Assembly: GCA_963782255.1 (NCBI GenBank)
Contig: CAWAIS010000001.1
Span: 868,001 to 932,000 of the forward strand
DNA length: 64,000 nt
Direction of reading: 5' to 3'
DNA from: Roseiarcus sp963782255
GTDB lineage: Bacteria; Pseudomonadota; Alphaproteobacteria; Rhizobiales; Beijerinckiaceae
The notes under the pieces were generated by a model that was given only the letters and a program-made list of their open reading frames with translations, ran no database searches and was not told where the DNA came from. The position numbers and the translations under genes are program-made. This document shows positions 26,010-35,779 of the stretch, piece by piece (position 1 is the first letter of the stretch; each line of letters opens with the position of its first letter).

Positions 26010-27128
26010 TTACCCGGCCAAGTCATGGACTCCGAGGGCCTTCGCTTGCGCGAGATTATGACGGCTGGCGTAACCGCCGTCGGCCGCGGCTTGCCGAGGC
26101 GCGTCGCCATAGAAGGCGATGTGGCGCTTCAGCATGGGCAAGAACCGTTCGCTATCCGCCGGATTGCCGGCTTCGATCACCAGGTCGAGGATCAAGCCGC
26201 TCCGGCCAGTGGTCAGGTTGAGCTTGTGCCCATATTCAACCTCGCGTCCGCCTTTGACGATGATGTCGGCGTGCGGCTCGAACAGGCTGACGATCTTTTC
26301 GTTGGCGGCGATCGTCTCGCCCTGAAGAACGCGACGCTCGGTTTGCCGGATGATCCGCTCAATCAGCGGGCGATAGTGCCGGAACTCGGCTTGCCATTGC
26401 GTCACCGTCACCGGGTCCAGCGCCTGCGATAACAGCGCCGCGGCCTGATCGGCGTAGGTCAAGGTCGCACGGGTCAGCTTGATCAACTCACGATAATGTG
26501 GGACTCGGTTCGGTCGAATGCGGGCGTACTCGATGGCGCGCGCCCGCTTTTTCGCCGCCCGCCGATGATCGCGCCATACGAGACGGCCCCCGATCAAGGT
26601 ATCGGCGCCTGTCAACAGCCGCACCATCACGCGGACCGCATCCCAGAGAAGGCTGCTGTCGCTCGGGTCATGCGTCAGCGCGGCGGTGACCGTGCTGTCC
26701 AGCCGAACGACCTTGCCGGTTTCGACTTTCGCCTGCCGCGCGCTGGCAAGCAGGATGCGATTGATCGCTTCCCACGTCTCGGCCCGGATGGCGCTGGTCG
26801 TCTTCTGCAGCACCGACTTCTTCGGGGTCCACGACAGTGGCAGCCGGGCGAAGGCGCGAAACGAGGCGGAGTCTTCAAGGTGAAACGCCAGCTCCTCATA
26901 GCTCAGCTGGCGATGTTGCTTGAGAAGCCCACAGCGCAAGACCGACTCGGCCGGCAGACCCTGTCGCCCGGTCTCCATAACGTCATGCCGCCGCAGATCT
27001 TCCGCCACCAGCCCGATGAGCTCGCGATGCTCGTCCAGCCACTGCGACATCGCCTTCAGCTCGCGGCCGATCTCGTGATCGGCGAAAAGATCGAATAGGC
27101 TGGCCTGGACGGTGCGTTCCTGACGCAT
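26010..27128 (-). pseudogene. ISNCY-family transposase, C-terminally truncated
   Basis: The 372 residues match the ISNCY (ISDol1-like) transposase: MRQERTVQASLFDLFADHEI, AESVLRCGLLKQHRQLSYEEL (family-typical start, split here), VVRLDSTVTAALTHDPSDSSL, and the core GREVEYGHKLNLTTGRSGL. The frame stops right after QAKALGVHDLAG, where the family normally continues ~80 residues with the catalytic Glu. It is therefore inactive. Confidence 0.8.
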
Positions 27129-27274
27129 TGTCGGGCTCCGGCGGTGGCGGTTTTGTCTTTGGAATCAGTGGCTTGATTCGCAAAGCCTACTCGAAACCGC
27201 CGGGCCTTGCACCCGCCGAATCAACGATTTACCGAATTATCTCAATGGCTTGGCATCTATGGACGCGCACTAGC

Positions 27275-28312
27275 TGTGAGCTTTCAGGAGGTTGTCCATT
27301 CGGTTTTGGCCGTGAAGGCTGATGTCGCCAAAACCTCAGTGATTCGCGGGGGACCGAATGGACACGCACAAGAATGCGCCTTTGACGCCGAAAGGTCGAG
27401 AGATGATGGTTCGCGCCGTGTTGGACTGCGGGCTGTCCAAAGCGGCCGCCGCGCGCCAGTTCAACACCACGCCCAAGACTGTCGCGAAATGGGTCCGGCG
27501 CTTCCGCGCCGAAGGCGTCGACGGTTTGCACGACCGCTCGTCAAGGCCCCTTTCATCGCCAAGCCAAACGCCGCCGGCCACATGCGCGGCGGTCGAGGCT
27601 TTGCGCAGGCAGCGCCATCCTGGCAAGCAGATCGCCGCCGAGGTCGGCGTTTCGGCGGCGACGGTCAGCCGGATCCTGCGGCGGCTCGGGCTTAACCGGC
27701 TCTCGTCCCTGGAGCCGGCCGAGCCGATCCGGCGCTATGAGCGCGCGACGCCTGGCGAGCTCATCCATATCGATATCAAGAAACTCGGCCGGATCGGCTC
27801 GGTGGGACACCGGATCACGGGGCGGCGAACAGGCGCGGTCAACCGCCACCTCGGCATTGGCTGGGAGTTTGTCCACGTCTGCATCGACGATGCATCCCGC
27901 ATCGCCTTTAGTCAGGTCATGAAGGACGAAAGAAAATCCAGCGCAATCGCCTTCCTTGCGGCGGCGGTGGCCCATTACGCAAGCCTCGGCGTCAAGGTCG
28001 AGCGCGTCATGACTGACAACGGATCGTGCTATCGCTCGCGAGCCTTCGCGCAGGCGTGCAAGAAGCTTGGCCTCAAGCACATCAGAACCAAGCCTTACAC
28101 GCCCAAAACGAACGGAAAGGCCGAACGCTTCATCCAGACCAGCCTACGGGAATGGGCCTATGCGCAGGCCTACAACAGCTCAGACGAACGCACCGCCGAG
28201 CTGCCCCGATGGCTCCATCGATACAATTGGCATAGACCCCATGGCAGCCTGGACGCCAAGCCCCCCATCAGCCGACTTGCCCTTTCCAAGGACAACCTGT
28301 TGAGGCTCCACA
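27275..28312. mobile_element. IS481-family insertion sequence
   Basis: The ends are TGTGAGCTTTCAGGAGG and (reverse complement of right) TGTGGAGCCTCAACAGG, 16 of 23 positions identical, both continuing TTGTCC. ACTAGC lies on both sides (27269-27274 and 28313-28318) as a candidate 6-bp target duplication. The transposase stop codon falls just beyond the right end, within the flanking ACTAGC. Confidence 0.75.
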
Positions 28313-28317
28313 ACTAG
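27358..28317 (+). CDS. IS481-family transposase
   Basis: The 319-residue protein has two helix-turn-helix regions (SKAAAARQFNTTPKTVAKWV; AAEVGVSAATVSRILRRLGL) and an rve core with IHIDIKKLGRIG, VMTDNGSCYRSRAF and TPKTNGKAERFIQTSLREW giving Asp, Asp and Glu. The C-terminal HRPHGSLDAKPPISRL is standard. The terminal Asn and TAG stop are read partly from flanking DNA. Confidence 0.95.
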   Translation: MDTHKNAPLTPKGREMMVRAVLDCGLSKAAAARQFNTTPKTVAKWVRRFRAEGVDGLHDRSSRPLSSPSQTPPATCAAVEALRRQRHPGKQIAAEVGVSAATVSRILRRLGLNRLSSLEPAEPIRRYERATPGELIHIDIKKLGRIGSVGHRITGRRTGAVNRHLGIGWEFVHVCIDDASRIAFSQVMKDERKSSAIAFLAAAVAHYASLGVKVERVMTDNGSCYRSRAFAQACKKLGLKHIRTKPYTPKTNGKAERFIQTSLREWAYAQAYNSSDERTAELPRWLHRYNWHRPHGSLDAKPPISRLALSKDNLLRLHN

Positions 28318-28742
28318 CTAGCCGCGAATCCCGGATAGATCTCGACGCCCAGCAATTCAGCGCACTTGGCGAGTCAGCGGGCAACCATCCCAAGAGAGCC
28401 GACGAAATTGCCGTGATTGCCGAGAAGGCGCGGCATCGGCCAGTTCGGCAGGGCCATACCCCCGGTGGCCGTCAAGACGAGATACCGGTCCTTGGAGACC
28501 GGCGTTTTGAGAGGCATTTCCGGGTCGGTGCGCCACTCGGGGGTCAACCGGTCGAGACCGATCGGGTCGATGACCGAATGTGGGCGCCGACTTCCGAGCC
28601 CTTTTCGAGGACAACGACAGACAGGTTGGCGTCCAGTTGCTTCAGCCGGATCGCAGCGGCGGAGGCCGGCCGGTCCTGCTCCGACGATGACGACGTCGAA
28701 TTCCATCGCCTCGCGAACGGGCAGCTCCTTGGAAAACTCCAT
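28313..28742 (-). pseudogene. ETF-ubiquinone oxidoreductase, N-terminal fragment
   Basis: The frame opens MEFDVVIVGAGPAGL (FAD-binding GxGxxG). It shifts to AAIRLKQLDANLSVVVLEKG and back to IDPIGLDRLTPEW, with MPLKTPVSKDRYLVLT and LLGNHGNFVGSLGMVAR, then an in-frame TGA, and LAKCAELLGVEIYPGFAAS up to the IS481 boundary. The intact enzyme passes electrons from ETF to quinone. Here ~75% is missing and there are at least two lesions. Its presence beside etfBA suggests it was once part of the fatty-acid oxidation set. Confidence 0.85.
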
Positions 28743-28883
28743 GACCTTCCTTTTTCGTCCTTTTGTTGAAAACCAAGCAGCAGCGCATGGGGCGGTCGCC
28801 GAGACGCCGGATCTCCGTTGCGCCGGGCGATGCCCTCGGCCGCAAGTTTGCCGCTTGCACGCATTCTTCCTCTCGAAGCGGCC

Positions 28884-29755
28884 CTACCCCTTCAGGCGCG
28901 CGAGCGGCGCCGGCGCGATGCTGTCCTCGGGCACGAAGAAATCGACCGCGAGATCTGCGTCGGGTCGACGCGGTAATGGTCGAATTCGGTGACGCCGTTT
29001 TCCGCGAGGAAAGTATCGTCGATCAGGAACCGGCCGGTGAATTCGCGCGCGGGCATATTGAATATGAGATAGGCGGCATCCGCCAGAATTTCGGGCGTGC
29101 GCGAGGCGCGCACCAACGCATCGCCGCCAAGCACGTTCTTCACCGCCGAAGTCGCGATCGTTGTGCGCGGCCACAAGGCGCTGACCGCGACGCCTTGTTT
29201 GCGAAATTCGCCGGCGAGGCCGAGTACGACGAGGCTCATGCCGAATTTCGCCATCGAATAGGCGGTGTGAGGGGCGAACCTCTTCTCCTTCATGTCGAGC
29301 GGCGGCGACAGCATCAGAATGTGCGGATTCGCGGCCTTGAACAAATAGGGCGCCGCGAACTTGGACACCATGAACGTGCCACGCGTATTGATCTGATGCA
29401 TGAGATCGAAGCGCTTCATGTCCGTCGCCTGGCTGTCGGTCGTCGAGATGGCGCTCGCATTGTTGACGACAATGTCGATGCCGCCAAATTGCCGCGCGGT
29501 TTCATCAAGCGCGCCGCGAACCGCCGCCTCGTCACGCACGTCGACAGTCATCGGCAAGGCATTGCCGCCCGCCGCCTCGATCTCTTTGGCGGCGGTGTAG
29601 ATCGTGCCGGGCAGTTTGGGGTTGATCTCGGCGGTCTTGGCGGCGATGGCGACATTGGCGCCGTCGCGCGCGGCGCGCAGGCCGATCGCGAGACCGATGC
29701 CGCGCGACGCGCCGGTAATGAACAGCGTTTTTCCCCGGAGCGTTGGCGTCGCCAT
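28884..29755 (-). pseudogene. Short-chain dehydrogenase (HSDL2-like) with late frameshift
   Basis: The first ~265 residues are a complete SDR core: TLFITGASRGIGLAIGLRAA (NADP-binding), DIVVNNASA, and the Ser-Tyr-Lys catalytic set within LMLSPPLD and TAYSMAKFGM. It belongs to the HSDL2-like group (SKFAAPYLFKAANPHILML). One base is lost near 28959. The expected tail DLAVDFFVPEDSIAP is in the next frame and ends at 28884, while the shifted frame ends at 28892. The core may still fold. It lies downstream of a regulator on the opposite strand. Confidence 0.8.
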
Positions 29756-30533
29756 ACGATCCTCCCGTTTGAATTGGAATTGATGTCCTGCGCGGCCGAG
29801 TCTACTTTCGCCCGCATGTTGGCGACATGAGCGCCGAAAGCAATTCCTTTCTTTCGTTTGAAGGCCAAGCTGCGATTTCGCTCGTCGCGCCTCGTCCCGG
29901 CCGTAACCTCGGACGAATTCAAATTGCCGTTCTCACCCCGGATTCCAAGGTTCGTTTCGGACAGCAAGAGGTTTTTTCGGCCATGTCCAAGAAAGCAGGA
30001 AACTACGTTCGCTGCGCTTCGAATTCGGAATAGATCGGGCCTCTCGGAGGGACATAGCCAAGTCCTCGGGGCGGTTCCGCTATGCTGGGCCGCTGTGGCC
30101 GATCTGCACCCCTATTTGCCGCGCTGCACCTTGGCGGAGCCAATCGGATTCGGCATCATCCGATTTGTGCTGGGATCCAAAATTGTCCGGAGGTGAGTGC
30201 TGGCAAGAGCTAACCCGGCGAGACACACCCTGCTATTCTGCGCCCTTGCTCGCCGAGAAACCTGATTCAAAGGGCGCGGTCCATTCGACATCGGCGCGAG
30301 TTCGAGGAAATGGCCCACCAGCCGGCCCAGGCCGGGACGTTCTTGCTGGACATCGCTTCGGCGGCCCACGGGGCTGGCGCTCGACCCATCGACGAGTTTG
30401 ACGCTCAGTTGGGCGCGCATGCGACGATCGTTTGCGCATCGATCTCAAACGAAAACCCGCCTAACGTAGAACATCGATCGGCAAAATCGTTGTCTCCAAT
30501 CATGTCGCGATATCGACGGGGGAGAGCGACGCA
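29756..30533. other. Divergent intergenic region between SDR and AraC genes
   Basis: The ~780 bp contains several short open frames without recognisable domains. It should hold the promoters of the leftward SDR and the rightward AraC gene. I find no clear -35/-10 pair and no insertion-sequence end. Confidence 0.5.
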
Positions 30534-31583
30534 ATGATCGAGATCGGATGGGAACAAAGGATCTATCCCGCCGCGAAAATTGCGATTGTAGTGGACGCGC
30601 TCGCGGCAGAGGGCGTCCCGCTCGCCGACGCGCTTCAGAGGACGTTCCTTTCGCCGAGCGAACTGCGATCGCCAACGACTCAGGTCTCGGTGAACCAGGT
30701 CATCGAATCCTATCGAAACGCGATTCGGCTTTCCCACGCTCCTCACTTCGCCTTCGAAACGGGGCTGAAGGCGCACGTCTCGTCATATGGAATGTACGGC
30801 TTCGCGATCCTCAGCAGCATGAACTTTCGCGAGACCATGCAATTCGCCGTCAAGTATCACCAGCTCGCGACCCCTTTGGTCAGACTGCAGTTCCGCGAAG
30901 CGGCGGGCCTTGCGGACTGGATGATCGATCCGTTGCCGCATCCGGCGATTGACGCGCGGCTATTCCGGTTCATTGTCGAAATGCAATTCGGCGTCCACGT
31001 GTCCCTCCACCGCGACATCATGGGATCAGGATTTTATCCTTCCGCCCTTGAGGTAACATTTGCGGCGCCCGAACCTGAGGACCAATACGCACGAGCGCTC
31101 GGATGCCCGGTTGCCTTTGGGCAGCCTCGAAATCGCTTTCACTTTGATGCGGCCTGGCTTCATGGCGCCCCGCAATTCGGTAACGAAATCACTTACGCGT
31201 CGGTTCTCGCTCTCTGCGATAACTTGCACGATCGATTGCAGAACCGGATTGGCGTGGCCGGAAAGGTGCGGTCGTTTCTGCTCGCGACCTTGGGGCGAAA
31301 CACGAGCCTGGAGCACGTCGCCGCACATCTGGGCGTCCCGGTGCGCACGCTCCGACGCAAATTGCGCGACGAAGAAACGTCGTTCCGCGACCTCTTCGAC
31401 CAGTTACGGGCCGAAGTGGCGATAAAATATCTGCGCGATACTCAGATGACGATCGATGATATCGCCCATGCCCTGGGTTTCAGCGAGACGTCGAATTTTC
31501 GCCACGCGTTCCGACGCTGGAATCACGCTTCGCCGCAAGAGGTCAGGCGCTCTCTACAGTTGGGCCAGATCGGCGAACTCTGA
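30534..31583 (+). CDS. AraC-family transcriptional regulator
   Basis: The 349-residue protein has an N-terminal ligand-binding region of the AraC/OruR type (residues ~15-210, FETGLKAHVSSYGMYGFAIL) and a C-terminal double helix-turn-helix (~240-340: TSLEHVAAHLGVPVRTLRRK, MTIDDIAHALGFSETSNFRH, AFRRWNHASPQEVRR). GGGGAGAG precedes the ATG. It stands immediately upstream of the acyl-CoA ligase/PHA gene cluster on the same strand, so control of that cluster by a fatty-acid-derived ligand is likely (inference). Confidence 0.9.
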   Translation: MIEIGWEQRIYPAAKIAIVVDALAAEGVPLADALQRTFLSPSELRSPTTQVSVNQVIESYRNAIRLSHAPHFAFETGLKAHVSSYGMYGFAILSSMNFRETMQFAVKYHQLATPLVRLQFREAAGLADWMIDPLPHPAIDARLFRFIVEMQFGVHVSLHRDIMGSGFYPSALEVTFAAPEPEDQYARALGCPVAFGQPRNRFHFDAAWLHGAPQFGNEITYASVLALCDNLHDRLQNRIGVAGKVRSFLLATLGRNTSLEHVAAHLGVPVRTLRRKLRDEETSFRDLFDQLRAEVAIKYLRDTQMTIDDIAHALGFSETSNFRHAFRRWNHASPQEVRRSLQLGQIGEL

Positions 31584-31696
31584 CGTTGCGCGCATCCCTT
31601 GCTGACAAGGTCGCCGCCCCCTCGCCTATGCTCCGCGCCGCTCGCAAGACACGACGCAGCCGGTTTCGCAGTAGTGATTGCCTCAGTCGCGCATTG

Positions 31697-31732
31697 TGGC
31701 CGAAAGAAACCCCTGATTGGCCGAAGGTAACC
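31697..31732 (+). promoter_or_regulatory. Direct-repeat operator candidate for the AraC regulator
   Basis: TGGCCGAAAGAAACC (31697-31711) is repeated as TGGCCGAAGGTAACC (31718-31732), 13 of 15 identical. The start-to-start distance is 21 bp, two helical turns, the usual geometry for AraC/XylS half-sites. It lies in the 291-bp gap between the AraC gene and the ligase gene. CATATGTT about 25 bp downstream could be part of a -10 region. Confidence 0.55.
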
Positions 31733-31874
31733 TTACGTCGGCCTCCCGAAACCGGCATATGTTCTCGCAGGAGCCCGCAACGTTGCGCGCGCCCCCCGAA
31801 AAGAGAGCGATAGCGCGCCGCTCACGCGTCACGCGGGGCCGCAGCAACAAGACGGCGAAGAGAGGGAAGAAACA

Positions 31875-33531
31875 GTGTCGGGCAAACTCATCGATGTGAC
31901 GGCCTCAGCGTATCAGTTTCCTCTTCTCATCAAGCACCTTCTCCATTCGTCTATGCTGCATGCGGCGGATCAGGAGATCGTATACCGCGATCAGAAGCGC
32001 TTCACCTATCGCATGCTGCGCGACCGCATCGGTCGTCTGGCGGGCGGACTTAAAGAACTGGGCGTGCGTCCGGGCGACACCGTCGGCGTGATGGATTGGG
32101 ATACGCATCGGTTCCTGGAGGCGTTCTTCGCCATCCCGATGATGGGCGCGATCCTGCAGACGGTGAACGTGCGTCTATCTCATGAACAGATCATCTATAC
32201 GATCGAACACGCTGGCGCGACGACCCTGCTGGTCAACGACGAATTCCTCAGGCTTCTCGCAGAGATTCGGCCCCGTCTGACGAAGGTCAGGACCATCATC
32301 GTCATGTCGGACAACGACTCGTTCGTCCTGCGCGAGGAGGGCGTCGCCGGTCATTACGAAGACATGCTGGCGGCGGCTTCACCCGATTTCGACTTTCCCG
32401 ATTTCGACGAGAACACGCAGGCCACGACCTTTTACACCAGCGGGACGACGGGGGCGCCGAAGGGCGTCTATTTCAGCCATCGGCAGATGGTTCTGCACAC
32501 GATCAGCGAACTCGCGGCGTTCGGAATGGCGCCCAAGCAGGGCCGCTTTCACAGCGAAAGCGTCTATATGCCGATCACCCCGATGTTTCATGTCCATGCG
32601 TGGGGGTTCCCTTACGCCGCGACCACGGCGGGCGCCAAGCAAGTCTACCCTGGACGCTATCTTCCGGACCTGCTCCTGAAGCTGATCAAGAGCGAGGGCG
32701 TGACCTTTCACCCATTGCGTGCCGACGATCCTGCTGATGCTGCTGGACGCTCCGGCGAGCGCCGACACGGATCTCAGCGGCCTGACCATGGTGATCGGGG
32801 GAGCGGCGCTGCCCAAGATGCTTGCTCTGCGCGCGATGGCGCGCGGCATCGATATCTTTACCGGCTACGGAATGTCTGAAACGGGCCCGGTCCTCACCCT
32901 GGCGCATCTCAAGGCATCGATGCTCAGCGGCGTCGCCGACGACGAAGTGAACTTCAGGACCAAGACCGGACGCCCCATTCCCCTGGTGGACATTCGGGTT
33001 GTCGATTCCGACATGAAGAATGTCGCACATGACGGCAAGGCGTCCGGCGAAATCGTCGTGCGCGCGCCATGGCTGACCCAGGGATATTACCAGAACCCCT
33101 CGGCGTCAGAGGACCTGTGGCATGGCGGCTATATGCACACCAACGACATCGCCAACATGTCGCCGCACGGCTATCTGCAGATCACGGATCGCATCAAGGA
33201 CGTGATCAAGAGCGGCGGCGAATGGATTTCGTCGCTCGAGCTTGAAGACATCATCATGAAAGCCCCCGGAGTCAAGGAAGCCGCCGTCATCGGCGTCAAG
33301 GACGAGAAGTGGGGCGAACGCCCGGTGGCGCTGGTTGTTCGCGACTACCAGGCCGAGGAGGCGCCGACCGAGAATGCGATCAAGGCCCATGTCGGCGGGT
33401 TTGTGGACGCGGGCGTCATTTCGAAATACGGCGTGCCGCAAACCATTTTGTTCGTCGATCAGCTCGACCGCACGAGCGTGGGCAAGGTCGACAAGAAACT
33501 GCTTCGAACCCGTTACACGCAGGACGAATAG
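31875..33531 (+). pseudogene. AlkK-like medium-chain acyl-CoA synthetase, one frameshift
   Basis: The two overlapping frames together encode ~550 residues of the AMP-forming ligase family: AMP-binding P-loop TTFYTSGTTGAPKGVYF, GYGMSETGPVLTL, ITDRIKDVIKSGGEW and the C-terminal RTSVGKVDKKLLR with the catalytic Lys. The break is near 32710, between SEGVTFH and HCVPTILLMLL, and equals one missing or extra base. The enzyme converts free fatty acids to acyl-CoA for beta-oxidation and PHA synthesis. A GAAGAGAGGGAAG stretch precedes the GTG start. All catalytic motifs are intact, so sequencing error is possible. Confidence 0.88.
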
Positions 33532-33588
33532 ACCGAGGTAACGTCTGGTGAGGAGCGCGCAAGGTCGCGATTCCGGAAGAGGATGACG

Positions 33589-34062
33589 ATGAGCGATTTG
33601 ACGATGTCGAACATGAAGGACCGCGTGGGCAGCGAGCTCGGCGTGTCCGACTGGATGGTCGTGGAGCAGGAGCGGATCAACGAGTTCGCCGACTGCACCG
33701 GCGATCGTCAGTGGATCCACGTCGATGTCGACCGCGCCAAACGGGAAAGTCCCTTCGGCGGTCCGGTCGCGCATGGCTATCTCACGCTGTCGCTGATCGG
33801 TCCGCTGTCGCTCGATGTCGGCGTCGTTCCTGCGGACGCGGCGGCCGGCTTCAACTACGGCCTGGACAAGGTGCGCTTTCTGGCGCCGGTGCCGGCCGGG
33901 GGGCGCGTCCGACTGCGCATCGTCCTCGACAATGTCGAGGAAAAGAAGGACGGCCAGCTTCTCGTCAAGACCAGGAACACCATTGAAATCGAGAACAGCG
34001 ACAAGCCAGCCCTGATCGCGGACGCCCTGGCGTTGCTGGTCCCTCGAAAGACGGCCAGGTAA
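33589..34062 (+). CDS. MaoC-type (R)-enoyl-CoA hydratase, PhaJ-like
   Basis: The ~157-residue hotdog protein has the hydratase-2 motif FADCTGDRQWIHVDVDRA with the catalytic Asp and His, then SPFGGPVAHGYLTLSL. It would convert trans-2-enoyl-CoA to (R)-3-hydroxyacyl-CoA, the monomer used by PHA synthase, linking beta-oxidation to storage. I choose the second ATG because GAAGAGG sits 6 bases before it, whereas it touches the first ATG. It is followed 13 bp later by phaC. Confidence 0.85.
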   Translation: MSDLTMSNMKDRVGSELGVSDWMVVEQERINEFADCTGDRQWIHVDVDRAKRESPFGGPVAHGYLTLSLIGPLSLDVGVVPADAAAGFNYGLDKVRFLAPVPAGGRVRLRIVLDNVEEKKDGQLLVKTRNTIEIENSDKPALIADALALLVPRKTAR

Positions 34063-34075
34063 AGGGAGACGTTCG

Positions 34076-35779
34076 ATGGCGAAGACGACAGAAGAAGGTC
34101 CAGCAGCGGATGCGATCGCGGATGAGGCGGTGAAGCATACTCTTGCGCTCAATCCGATGGTCGGCTTGCGCGGCCGCGACTTTGTCGACGCGGCGCAGAC
34201 CGTGTTCAAAGCGGCGATCGGCCGTCCGCAAATCGCGGTCAAGCAATGGTTCTCGTTCATGGGCGACCTCGGCAAGATTGTCGCCGGGGAAAGCGCGCGC
34301 GCCGCGCAGCCGGGGGACAAACGCTTCAACGATCCCGCCTGGAAAACCAGCGGCCTGCACCAAAAGCTGCTTCAGAGTTACCTGGCCTGGGGCGATGCGA
34401 TCCATGCCTTCGTCGACAAGGTCGACCTCGACGACCAGGACCGCGCACGCGCCAAGCTCATCTCGGACATCCTCGTCGACGCGCTGTCGCCGACGAACGG
34501 TTTGGTTTCGAATCCGGCCGCTTTGAAAAAGCTGGTCGACACGGGGGGAGAGAGCCTCTGGTCGGGACTGAAAAACTATTTTGAAGACCTGGTCAGGAAC
34601 GGCGGCATGCCGTCGCAGGTCGACGCCAAGCCGTTCCAAGTGGGCAAGAATCTCGCGACAACTCCCGGCGCCGTCGTGTTTCGCACCGAGGTTTTCGAAC
34701 TCATTCAGTATAAGCCGATGACGGCCGAGGTTTGGGCGCGCCCGCTCCTCGTCGTTCCACCGCAGATCAACAAGTTCTATTCGCTGGATTTGTCTCCTGA
34801 CAAAAGCATGATCCAGTTCCTGCTGCGCGAAGGCGTTCAGGTCTTTTGCATCAGTTGGCGAAACCCGACCGCCGAACAGCGCGACTGGGGTCTCGACACC
34901 TATGTCGAGGCTGTCGATGAAGCCGTTGACGCCGTGAGGGACATTGCGCGCAGCGCGGACGTCTCGGTGTTTGGGGCGTGTTCGGGCGGGATCACGTCGT
35001 CGGCCTATGCAGCGTGGCAGGCCGGCCGCGGCGAGTCCAAGGTGAAGAACCTCATCCTTGCGGTCTGCACGCTCGATCCCTCGACAGTTGACGACACGGC
35101 GCTCGGCGCGCTTATCACGCCGCAAACTGTCGAAGCCGCCAGAAAGACCTCCGAGTTTCGCGGCGTGCTGGATGGCCGCGATCTCGCGAAAGTGTTCGCC
35201 TGGATGCGGCCAAACGATCTCATCTGGAACTACTGGGTCAACAATTATCTCCTCGGCAACGCGCCGCCGGCCTTCGACATCCTCTACTGGAACAGCGACA
35301 CGACCTCGCTATCTGCGCGACTGCATTCGGATTACCTGGATCTGATCAATACCAATCCGTTCCGCAAAACAGGCGCCCTGACGATCTCGGGAACGCCGGT
35401 CGACATGGGGAAGGTCAGGCTGGACGCCTATATCGTCGCGGGTTCGACCGATCACATAACGCCGTGGAAGTCGGTTTATCAGACGGCCAGAATCGTCGGC
35501 GACAGTTCGACGTTCGTCCTGTCGAACGCGGGGCACCTGCAAAGCCTCCTCAACCCACCGGGAAATCCCAAGGCGACGTTCGTGACCGGGCCGGCGAGTT
35601 CGCCCGATCCGGAGGCGTTCGCGGCAAGTGCGGCGAAGCAGTCGGGGAGCTGGTGGACGCATTGGAGCCAATGGCTGTCGACCCGGTCGGGCGACAAGGT
35701 CGGGGCGCCGGGTTCTTTGGGAAACGCCGAGCATCTGCCGGGCCAAGCCGCGCCCGGAACCTATGTGTTTGATGCGTGA
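34076..35779 (+). CDS. phaC: PHA synthase, class II-like
   Basis: The 567-residue protein polymerises (R)-3-hydroxyacyl-CoA at the granule surface. The lipase-like box is FGACSGG with Cys302. Asp459 (AGSTDHITPWK) and His487 (SNAGHLQS) complete the triad, close to Cys296/Asp451/His479 of Pseudomonas enzymes. Length (~560), ARPLLVVPPQINKFYSLDL and FCISWRNPTAEQRDWGLDTY are typical of class II (medium-chain) synthases. Class I enzymes, usual in this order, are longer. AGGGAG precedes the ATG. The stop overlaps the GTG of phaZ. Confidence 0.92.
   Translation: MAKTTEEGPAADAIADEAVKHTLALNPMVGLRGRDFVDAAQTVFKAAIGRPQIAVKQWFSFMGDLGKIVAGESARAAQPGDKRFNDPAWKTSGLHQKLLQSYLAWGDAIHAFVDKVDLDDQDRARAKLISDILVDALSPTNGLVSNPAALKKLVDTGGESLWSGLKNYFEDLVRNGGMPSQVDAKPFQVGKNLATTPGAVVFRTEVFELIQYKPMTAEVWARPLLVVPPQINKFYSLDLSPDKSMIQFLLREGVQVFCISWRNPTAEQRDWGLDTYVEAVDEAVDAVRDIARSADVSVFGACSGGITSSAYAAWQAGRGESKVKNLILAVCTLDPSTVDDTALGALITPQTVEAARKTSEFRGVLDGRDLAKVFAWMRPNDLIWNYWVNNYLLGNAPPAFDILYWNSDTTSLSARLHSDYLDLINTNPFRKTGALTISGTPVDMGKVRLDAYIVAGSTDHITPWKSVYQTARIVGDSSTFVLSNAGHLQSLLNPPGNPKATFVTGPASSPDPEAFAASAAKQSGSWWTHWSQWLSTRSGDKVGAPGSLGNAEHLPGQAAPGTYVFDA

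Noticed and set aside
28763..29830. 355-codon open frame on the plus strand
   Set aside because: It is antisense to the SDR gene. The minus strand has clear SDR motifs, while the plus-strand product is Arg/Asp/His-rich with no domain.
32700..32720. Programmed frameshifting in the acyl-CoA ligase
   Set aside because: There is no slippery heptamer or following strong stem at the break. A simple one-base lesion or sequencing error is more economical.
33106..34329. 407-codon open frame on the minus strand
   Set aside because: It is antisense to the acyl-CoA ligase, MaoC and phaC start. Long shadow frames are common at this G+C, and no motif is present.
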